Origin: Polaromonas jejuensis NBRC 106434 | Lineage (GTDB): Bacteria > Pseudomonadota > Gammaproteobacteria > Burkholderiales > Burkholderiaceae_C | NCBI RefSeq assembly: GCF_001598235.1 | Contig: NZ_BCYO01000015.1 | Coordinates: 1-64,000, forward strand | DNA length: 64,000 nt | Direction of reading: 5' to 3' | Part shown: piece after piece, positions 56,391-64,000 of the stretch | Position numbering within the stretch: position 1 is the stretch's first letter | How the letters are laid out: every line of letters begins with the position of its first letter | Notes under the pieces: model-generated | Seen by the model: the letters and a program-made list of their open reading frames with translations, nothing else | The model's database searches: none | What the model was told of the DNA's origin: nothing | Made by a program: the position numbers and the translations under genes

Positions 56391-56422
56391 CAAAAACGGT
56401 GCCGTGGCCGGAGCCAGGCACC
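56391..56422 (-). terminator. Terminator after glxR
   Basis: On the minus strand GGTGCCTGGC pairs with GCCACGGCACC (one bulge) around a CTCCG loop, followed by GTTTTTG. It separates the gcl-hyi-glxR transcript from the downstream ABC operon. Confidence 0.65.
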
Positions 56423-56501
56423 GCAATGCAGCGTATTTTCGGTGAAGTTCAGCCCGGAAAGCGTTCGCGGGCCTCGGGAATTACCCCCGAAGCCGGGCCA
56501 C

Positions 56502-57404
56502 TCAGGCGCCGGGCGCAACCGGGTGCTGCGCCATGTTTTCCAAGGCGAGCACCAGGGCCGAGTGGTCGGCCTGGCCGTGGCCCAGGGCCGCGCAGGACTG
56601 CATGAGCTGCGCCGCGTTCGCGGTTTGCGGCAGCGCCACGCCCAGGGCGCGCGCACTTTGCAGGGCGAGGTTCAGGTCCTTCTGGTGCAGGGCGATGCGA
56701 AAGCCCGGCGCAAACGTGCGCTTGATCATGCGCTCGCCATGCACTTCGAGGATGCGCGACGCGGCAAAGCCGCCCATCAGCGCCTCGCGCACCTTGGCCG
56801 GGTCGGCGCCGGCCTTGGAGGCGAACACCAGGGCTTCGCCAACGGCAGCGATGTTGAGCGCCACGATGATCTGGTTGGCCACCTTGCAGACCTGGCCGTC
56901 GCCGGCGCCGCCCACCAGGGTCACGTTCTTGCCCATCAGCTCGAACAGCGGCTTGATGCGATCGAACGCGGGCTGCTCGCCGCCGACCATGATGGTCAGG
57001 CTGGCTGCCTTGGCGCCGACTTCGCCGCCCGAGACCGGGGCGTCGAGGTAGTCGCAGCCCAGGGCCTTGATTTTTTGCGCGAAGGTTTTGGTGGCAAGGG
57101 GGTCGATGGAGCTGCAGTCCACCACGGTTTTGCCGGCGCTGAGCCCTGAGGCCACACCGTCCGCGCCAAACAGCACGAGTTCCACATCGGGTGTGTCGGG
57201 CAGCATCAGGAAAATGATGTCGGCACGCTGGGCCACGCCCTGCGCCGTGGTGCAGATCGTGGCGCCGCTTTGTGCCAGTTCCTCGGGCACTTTGCCGCGG
57301 GTGTTGACAAACAGCATGTGCCCGGCCTTGAGCAGGTGGCCGGCCATGGGCGAGCCCATGATGCCCAGGCCGATGAAGCCGAGTTTGAGTCCTGATTTGG
57401 TCAT
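56502..57404 (-). CDS. glxR: Tartronate semialdehyde reductase
   Basis: A 300-residue beta-hydroxyacid dehydrogenase: GLGIMGSPMAGHLL binds NAD(P), DAPVSGGEVGAKAASL is the substrate site, and the catalytic Lys lies in KVANQIIVALNIAAVGE. It reduces tartronate semialdehyde to glycerate, the third step of glyoxylate assimilation. It ends the gcl-hyi-glxR operon, nine bases after hyi. Confidence 0.93.
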   Translation of the reverse strand: MTKSGLKLGFIGLGIMGSPMAGHLLKAGHMLFVNTRGKVPEELAQSGATICTTAQGVAQRADIIFLMLPDTPDVELVLFGADGVASGLSAGKTVVDCSSIDPLATKTFAQKIKALGCDYLDAPVSGGEVGAKAASLTIMVGGEQPAFDRIKPLFELMGKNVTLVGGAGDGQVCKVANQIIVALNIAAVGEALVFASKAGADPAKVREALMGGFAASRILEVHGERMIKRTFAPGFRIALHQKDLNLALQSARALGVALPQTANAAQLMQSCAALGHGQADHSALVLALENMAQHPVAPGA

Positions 57405-57413
57405 TGTTTTTCC

Positions 57414-58193
57414 TTATGCAGTCAGAGCAGTGCGCCAGCCGAGTCCTTCGGTGGTGGTGGTTTTGGGTTTGTATTCGCAGCCGATAGCGCCGGTGTAGCC
57501 GATGGCGTCGATGTGCTTGAACAACCAGGCGTAGTTGATCTCGCCGGTGCCGGGCTCGTTGCGGCCGGGATTGTCGGCCAGCTGGATATGGCCGATGCGG
57601 GCCAGGTGGTTCTTGATCGTGTTGCCGAGCTCGCCTTCCATGCGTTGGGCGTGGTAGATGTCGTACTGCACGAACAGGTTGCTCGAGCCGACTTCGTCGA
57701 TGAGGGCCAGCGCCTGGTCGGTGCGCGTGAGGAAGAAGCCCGGAATGTCAAAGTGGTTGATCGGTTCTATCAGCAGGCGGATGCCGGCTTCCTTGAGCGC
57801 CGCCGCCGCGAACTGCAGATTGCCGACCAGGGTGGCATGGGCATGCTCGCGCTGCACGCCTTCGGGCAGCTTGCCCGCGAGGCAGTTGACCTGTTTGCAG
57901 CCCAGCGCCGTGGCGTAGCTGATGGCGCGGGCCACGCCTTCGCGGAACTCGGCGACCCGGTCCGGGTGGCAGGCAATGCCGCGCTCGCCGGCCTCCCAGT
58001 TGCCGGCCGGCAGGTTGTGCAGCACCTGGGTCAGCTGGTTGTGTTTGAGCGCGGCAACCAGCTCCTCCTTGGGGTAGGCATAGGGAAACAGGTATTCCAC
58101 GGCATCGAAGCCGGCGGCGCGGGCTGCGGCGAAGCGCTCCATGAAGGGTACTTCGGTGAACAGCATGGTGAGGTTGGCGGCGAATTTTGGCAT
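57414..58193 (-). CDS. hyi: Hydroxypyruvate isomerase
   Basis: A 259-residue xylose-isomerase-fold enzyme: MPKFAANLTMLFTEVPFMER, AAGFDAVEYLFPYAY, LIEPINHFDIPGFFL and GHIQLADNPGRNEPGTGE are Hyi signatures. It interconverts hydroxypyruvate and tartronate semialdehyde. ATG 58193 is the family start, 10 bases past the gcl stop. Confidence 0.94.
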   Translation of the reverse strand: MPKFAANLTMLFTEVPFMERFAAARAAGFDAVEYLFPYAYPKEELVAALKHNQLTQVLHNLPAGNWEAGERGIACHPDRVAEFREGVARAISYATALGCKQVNCLAGKLPEGVQREHAHATLVGNLQFAAAALKEAGIRLLIEPINHFDIPGFFLTRTDQALALIDEVGSSNLFVQYDIYHAQRMEGELGNTIKNHLARIGHIQLADNPGRNEPGTGEINYAWLFKHIDAIGYTGAIGCEYKPKTTTTEGLGWRTALTA

Positions 58194-58203
58194 GGGATGT
58201 CCT

Positions 58204-59997
<1,794 letters not shown>

Positions 59998-60073
59998 GTC
60001 TTGATCTCCTTTGGTTGAGTGAACTTTAGGGATCAAGCGACGCCGGCAGAAGACGGCTGGAGACCATAAAACC

Positions 60074-60090
60074 TATTCCTGCAAGGAATA
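60074..60090. promoter_or_regulatory. Palindromic LysR-type operator
   Basis: TATTCCT-GCA-AGGAATA is a 17-base perfect palindrome containing a T-N11-A core, 19 bases before the LysR start and 77 bases from the gcl start, as expected of an autoregulated LysR site. Confidence 0.65.
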
Positions 60091-60108
60091 ACTGACTATG
60101 ATGACGGC

Positions 60109-61023
60109 ATGGACAGACTACAGGCCATGCATATTTTTGTGCGCGTGGTGGAGACCGGCAGCTTCTCGAAAGCGGCCAAAGAATTCGCCACCACCCAGCC
60201 CACCGTGACCAAACAGGTGGCCGCCACCGAGGCGCGCCTGAAGGTGCGCCTGTTGAATCGCAACACGCGAGGCGTCAGCCTGACCGAATCAGGGGCGCTG
60301 TACTACGAGAAATGCAAGATCATCGTGCGCGAGACCGAGGAGGCCGACAACATCGTGAAGTTGCGCCAGTCGCAGGCGCAGGGCCTGCTGCGCATCGGCA
60401 CCTCGGTGGCCTTTGGCCGGCGCGTCATCGTGCCGCTGGCGCTGGACTTCATGGCCAAGCACCCGCAGGTGCAGGTGGACCTGAGCTTTGAAGACCGTTA
60501 CACCGACCTGGTGGCGCAGGGCATCGATGTGGCGGTGCGCATGGGCAAGCTGGCCGACTCGACGCTGGGCGCGCGCTTTCTCGGCATGAACCCCTGGGTG
60601 CTGGCCGCTTCGCCCAAATACCTCAAGACACACGGCACGCCGAAACGCCCGGCCGAGCTGAGCAGCCACAACGCGCTGATCTACAGCAGCGTGCAGGGCG
60701 ACGATGTCTGGCGGCTGTTGACGCCCAAGGGCGAGCCGGTGACGGTGCCGGTGACGGGCCGGCTGCGCTCCAACAACCTGTCGGCCGTGCTGGCGGCGGC
60801 GCGCGGCGGCCTGGGCATTGCGGCGCTGCCGCGCTACGTGGCCGAGGACTCGCTGGTCTCGGGCCACATCGTCGAGATGCTCAAGGACTACGCGCTGCCC
60901 GAGCAGGAAATCCATGCCGTGTTCCCCTCGCCCAAGCTGGTGCCGGGCAAGGTCCAGGCCTTTGTCGCTTATCTGCAGGGCTGGTTTGGCGAGCATTGGT
61001 GGGAGCGCTTGCCGAAAGCCTGA
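60109..61023 (+). CDS. LysR-family regulator of the glyoxylate operon
   Basis: A 304-residue LysR regulator. The N-terminal helix-turn-helix (MDRLQAMHIFVRVVETGSFS, AKEFATTQPTVTKQVAATE) and effector domain (LLRIGTSVAFGR, LIYSSVQGDDVWRLLTPKG) are intact. It is divergent from gcl with a palindromic T-N11-A site between. The effector may be glyoxylate or a related acid, which is inference. Confidence 0.93.
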   Translation: MDRLQAMHIFVRVVETGSFSKAAKEFATTQPTVTKQVAATEARLKVRLLNRNTRGVSLTESGALYYEKCKIIVRETEEADNIVKLRQSQAQGLLRIGTSVAFGRRVIVPLALDFMAKHPQVQVDLSFEDRYTDLVAQGIDVAVRMGKLADSTLGARFLGMNPWVLAASPKYLKTHGTPKRPAELSSHNALIYSSVQGDDVWRLLTPKGEPVTVPVTGRLRSNNLSAVLAAARGGLGIAALPRYVAEDSLVSGHIVEMLKDYALPEQEIHAVFPSPKLVPGKVQAFVAYLQGWFGEHWWERLPKA

Positions 61024-61089
61024 AGCGGTCCAGTCGAAAATATTTATTGAAGGAATCGGCCTCCGGCCGGCGTGGGTATTGCGAATAAA

Positions 61090-61114
61090 GCTATTAAATC
61101 GATAGCAATTCGCG
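61090..61114 (+). repeat. Interspersed repeat head, copy F
   Basis: GCTAT-TAAATCG-ATAGC followed by AATTCGCG, in the convergent gap between the LysR gene and gntR. The later tail is missing. Confidence 0.6.
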
Positions 61115-61813
61115 TCAGCCAACCCGCCGCAAGGACGGCCGCGCCAGCGGCGACAGTGCCGCGCGCAGCCGCTCGCTGCTGAGCAGGGTGTCGGACGCCG
61201 ACGAGCCCAGCGCCGCTTCGACGCTGCCGATGTGCGCCAGCATGCGCTCGCGTGCCAGTTCCAGCTGGCCTTCTTCGAGTGCAGCCACGATGGCCGCATG
61301 TTCGGCGCAGGACTGGCCGGCGTCGTGCTTGGACTGGTACAGCGAAGCGGCGAGGGTGGTGCGCGCGGTCAGGTCGCGCAGTACATCGCACAGCAGCCGC
61401 TGCCCCAGGCATTCGGCCAGGCAGACGTGGAAGTCGGCCAGCAGGAAGGCGCGGGTGGCGGCGTCCGCCCCTTCGATCGCCTGCTCTTCCTGGGCAATGT
61501 GCTGGCGCAGCTTGCGCACCACCGACTGCAGCGGCCGGCCGGCTTCGCGCAGGATGCCGGCCTCGATGATGCGGCGGGCCGAGAACGCATCGCGCGCCTC
61601 CTCGACCGAGGGCTCCACCACATACCAGCCCTTGCGGGTGCGCACCTCGACGAAGCCGCGCGCCTGCAGCTGCATCAGCGCTTCGCGCACCAGGGTTCGG
61701 CTCACGCCGAACAGCTCGGCCAGTTCCTGCTCGCCCAGGCGTTCACCGGGTGCGAGTTTTTGCGCGAGGATGGACTCGACGACCTGTTGGGCGATCTGGG
61801 TTTGGTTGGTCAT
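61115..61813 (-). CDS. GntR/FadR-family regulator
   Basis: A 232-residue regulator with winged helix (QKLAPGERLGEQELAELFG, SRTLVREALMQLQARGFVEV) and an all-helical FCD effector domain (FHVCLAECLGQRLLCDVLRD, EHAAIVAALEEGQLELARE) with probable metal-binding His. It lies 11 bases after dctA2 on the same strand and probably controls it. A small organic acid is a likely effector. Confidence 0.92.
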   Translation of the reverse strand: MTNQTQIAQQVVESILAQKLAPGERLGEQELAELFGVSRTLVREALMQLQARGFVEVRTRKGWYVVEPSVEEARDAFSARRIIEAGILREAGRPLQSVVRKLRQHIAQEEQAIEGADAATRAFLLADFHVCLAECLGQRLLCDVLRDLTARTTLAASLYQSKHDAGQSCAEHAAIVAALEEGQLELARERMLAHIGSVEAALGSSASDTLLSSERLRAALSPLARPSLRRVG

Positions 61814-61824
61814 GGCGTGGAATC

Positions 61825-63150
61825 TTAGCGGGCTGGCACGGTGACCTGCACGGGGGCAGGCTCGTCGTCTTCGATGTCGAACACCGCGTGCGGCTCGCCA
61901 TTGAGCACGGCATGCGCCCGTTCGCGGTCGATGTCGCCCTCCCAGGCCGCAACCACCACGGTCGCGACGCAGTTCCCGGTCAGGTTGCCCAGGGCGCGGG
62001 CAATACCCATGAACCAGTCCACCGACAGCACCATCACCAGGCCGATCGCGGGAATCTCGGGAATCGCCTGCAGCGTGGCCGCCAGCACCACAATGGCCGA
62101 GCCCGGCACGCCGTGCGCGCCCTTGGAGGTGACCAGTGCAACCGCCAGGATGGTCAGCAAGTGGCTCATCGAGATATGCGTGTTGGTCGCCTGCGCGATG
62201 AACACGGCCGCCAGCGTGATGTAGATCGAGAACGCGTCGAGGTTGAACGAGTAGCCGGTGGGGATCACCAGGCCGACCGTCGAGTCGCGGATGCCCATGC
62301 GTTTGAGCTTGGCCATGACCTGCGGCAGCACGCTGTCCGACGAGGTGGTGGCCAGCACGATCATCAGTTCCTCGCGCAGGTACTTGAGCAGCTTGAAAAT
62401 GCTGAAACCCGTCATGCGCAGGATTGCGCCGAGAATCACGAATACGAAAATGACCACAGCACCGTAGAACAGCACGACCAGCATGCCCAGCTGTTTGAGT
62501 GAGCCGATGCCGTATTTGCCGACCGTGAAGGAGATGGCCCCGAGCACGCCCAGCGGTGCCAGCTTGATGATGATGCCCATAATCTTGAACAGGACATGGC
62601 TGAGGGTATCGATGAAATTGGCCACCGGAGCGCCGCGCTCGCCGAGCAGGGACAGCGCACAGCCAAACAGGACGGCAAACAACAACACCTGTAGCACGTC
62701 ACCTTTTGCAAAGGCATCGCCCACCGTGGAGGGAATCAGCCGCATCAAAAATTCGACCGTTCCGCCGCTGGTGAGTTTGCTCGCGCTCGTGGTGTAGGCG
62801 CTCATGGTGCTGGCGTCGAGCGTATTGGGGTCGACATTCATGCCCACGCCGGGCTGGAACACAAAGGCCAGCAACAGGCCCAGCGCCAGGGCGATGGTGG
62901 TCACGACCTCAAAGTAGATCAGCGCCTTGACGCCGACCCGGCCGACGCGCTTGAGGTCGCCGGCACCGGCGATGCCGTGCACCACGACGCAAAAGACCAG
63001 CACCGGGATGATCATCTTGATCAGTTTGATGAACGCATCACCTAGCGGTTGGAGCTTGATGGCCGTGTCAGGCCAGACAAAACCGATGATCACGCCGACT
63101 ATCAGGGCCAGCAGCACCTGGCCGAACAGGGAACGAAAGAACTTGGGCAT
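61825..63150 (-). CDS. dctA: DctA-type dicarboxylate symporter, second copy
   Basis: A 441-residue DAACS symporter related to the copy at 18.3 kb. Reentrant loop ATTSSDSVLPQVMAKL, GYSFNLDAFSIYITLAA and GVPGSAIVVLAATLQ are present. The NLDGTS motif of DctA is NLDAFS here, and GITGSG becomes GVPGSA, so the substrate may differ. It is co-transcribed with gntR. ATG 63150 is preferred to the upstream frame start. Confidence 0.88.
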   Translation of the reverse strand: MPKFFRSLFGQVLLALIVGVIIGFVWPDTAIKLQPLGDAFIKLIKMIIPVLVFCVVVHGIAGAGDLKRVGRVGVKALIYFEVVTTIALALGLLLAFVFQPGVGMNVDPNTLDASTMSAYTTSASKLTSGGTVEFLMRLIPSTVGDAFAKGDVLQVLLFAVLFGCALSLLGERGAPVANFIDTLSHVLFKIMGIIIKLAPLGVLGAISFTVGKYGIGSLKQLGMLVVLFYGAVVIFVFVILGAILRMTGFSIFKLLKYLREELMIVLATTSSDSVLPQVMAKLKRMGIRDSTVGLVIPTGYSFNLDAFSIYITLAAVFIAQATNTHISMSHLLTILAVALVTSKGAHGVPGSAIVVLAATLQAIPEIPAIGLVMVLSVDWFMGIARALGNLTGNCVATVVVAAWEGDIDRERAHAVLNGEPHAVFDIEDDEPAPVQVTVPAR

Positions 63151-63307
63151 CGCAGTCTCCGAAGGGGTTTCTGAACAGCAAGGCTGCTTGCTCGCAAGCC
63201 TTGCATACAAGCAATGTAGGCAATGGGCCGCGAACTGTCTCTAGGGTAATCCCGCCTTATTGCTGACCTCAGGTCACAACTGTTTGAATGGGAGAGCCGT
63301 AATCAGG

Positions 63308-63636
63308 CAGGGCCTGTTCGCCCTAAGAACCTGTTTACGCTCTATGTGGGGTCGCGCAAGTGGATTACCGGGATGGGATGCAAGGCGCAAAACCCAAGGC
63401 AAGGCTGATGCCTTGCCTGGTTTTGCAACGCCGCAGACCGCCCGAGAATCCACTTGCCCTGCGGGTTGGGACGAAATCGGGCGATTTGCTCACCCAATTG
63501 CTTGCATGGGCACAAGCCCATGCGGCGCAATCTGGGCAAGCAACTCATCCCGATTGCGTCCCAACGCGACCCCACATAGATCGTAAACAGGTTCTAAAAC
63601 TAAAACGCACTCCCGTTTTAGCGTGAACAGGCCCTG
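63308..63636. mobile_element. Nested inverted-repeat element (MITE-like)
   Basis: Outer arms CAGGGCCTGTTC (63308-63319) and GAACAGGCCCTG (63625-63636) are perfect. Inner arms 63327-63356 and 63565-63594 match over 30 bases with one mismatch. Inside are perfect hairpins GGCAAGGC-TGAT-GCCTTGCC near 63400 and GCATGGGC-ACAA-GCCCATGC (63504-63523), and TAAAACG-CACTCC-CGTTTTA at 63601-63620. No transposase is encoded. It fills most of the gap between dctA2 and the edge gene. Confidence 0.7.
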
Positions 63637-63701
63637 AACCGGCGTCAACCGCTGCGCGCCCGCGCTGCCAGGCAGGGGCGCGCAGGGCGCAGGTCTTTCC
63701 T

Positions 63702-64000
63702 TCAGCGCGCGGCTGCCGCGCTGGCCACGGCCAGTGCCGTCATGTTGACCACGCGCCGCACGGTGGCCGAGGTGGTCAGGATGTGGGCCGAGGCGGCCGT
63801 GCCGAGCAGAATGGGGCCGACGGTGACACCCTGGCCGCCCGTCATCTTGAGCACATTGAAGAGGATGTTGGCGGAGTCCAGATTCGGGCAAATCAGGATG
63901 TTGGCCTCCCCGCTCAAATTGCTTTCCATCAGGGAAGCCCGCCGCACCTCTTCCGACAGTGCCGCATCGCCATGCAGCTCGCCATCGGACTCCACGTCGG
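63702..64000 (-). CDS. maeB: Malic enzyme/phosphotransacetylase C-terminus (partial)
   Basis: The C-terminal 99 residues of a gene running off the window edge. ANILICPNLDSANILFNVLK, GGQGVTVGPILLG, HILTTSATVRRVVNMTALAV and the DGELHGDAAL segment match the phosphate-acetyltransferase-like domain of NADP-malic enzyme MaeB or of Pta. The MaeB reading is favoured from memory of its C-terminus; the catalytic malic-enzyme domain would be outside. Confidence 0.7.
   Translation of the reverse strand, partial: DVESDGELHGDAALSEEVRRASLMESNLSGEANILICPNLDSANILFNVLKMTGGQGVTVGPILLGTAASAHILTTSATVRRVVNMTALAVASAAAAR

Noticed and set aside
63342..63626. Short frames in the 63.3-kb element resembling a possible transposase fragment.
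   Set aside because: No DDE or other transposase motif could be seen; frames on both strands reflect the inverted repeats.

Overview
The window reads as a high-GC betaproteobacterial chromosome, most likely Comamonadaceae and Polaromonas-like. The grounds are the gene order yicC-gmk-rpoZ, the combined urt/ure inventory, tandem cyanophycin synthetases next to a dedicated ABC transporter and DUF1854 gene, and GC-rich interspersed repeats of a kind I associate with this family. This placement is inference from protein resemblance and layout; no database was searched.

Layout. 0-7.5 kb is housekeeping: rpoZ, gmk and yicC on the minus strand, then a Ser/Thr kinase and PP2C phosphatase pair, rph, rdgB, hemW, a small membrane protein, and two tRNAs (Ala-CGC, Ser-TGA). 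7.5-12.6 kb is the urease operon ureA-hupE-ureB-ureC-ureE-ureF-ureG (minus). Divergent from it, behind a candidate sigma-54 promoter, is a 1171-residue fusion of an NCS1-type transporter, a cysteine-rich segment, a histidine kinase and a receiver, followed by an overlapping LuxR-type response regulator. 17.3-22.5 kb holds a structured leader with a small protein and infA, dctA, a GST, a DUF502 membrane protein, small unknown genes, an L,D-transpeptidase remnant and an EF-hand protein. 22.8-27.5 kb has an enoyl-CoA hydratase, TetR and acyl-CoA ligase locus and a zinc alcohol dehydrogenase. 27.8-34.2 kb is the urea ABC transporter urtABCDE, with a 540-base imperfect palindrome between urtD and urtE.

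34.2-41 kb looks like an accessory island: an 11-residue-repeat protein, a VOC protein, a broken TetR gene, and a Gabija-like pair (OLD-family nuclease plus UvrD-like helicase) with gene-poor flanks. 41-45.3 kb has an alaC-like aminotransferase, a secreted protein, an MFS transporter and a detached ureD. 45.5-53.5 kb is the cyanophycin locus: cphA and a second cyanophycin synthetase with an abolished C-terminal P-loop, divergent from the ABC transporter and DUF1854 genes. 53.6-64 kb carries an SsuABC/TauABC-like importer, the glyoxylate operon gcl-hyi-glxR with a divergent LysR, a dctA-gntR pair, a structured inverted-repeat element, and the C-terminal end of a maeB/pta-type gene at the edge.

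The common thread is nitrogen economy: urea import and hydrolysis, nitrogen storage as cyanophycin, glyoxylate assimilation (which may follow ureide breakdown), and a transporter-like sensor kinase that may report a nitrogenous ligand. Cutting across the genes is a repeat family with an exact 17-base head, GCTAT-N7-ATAGC, in eight places. One copy encodes part of the UrtB signal peptide and another the last codons of rph.
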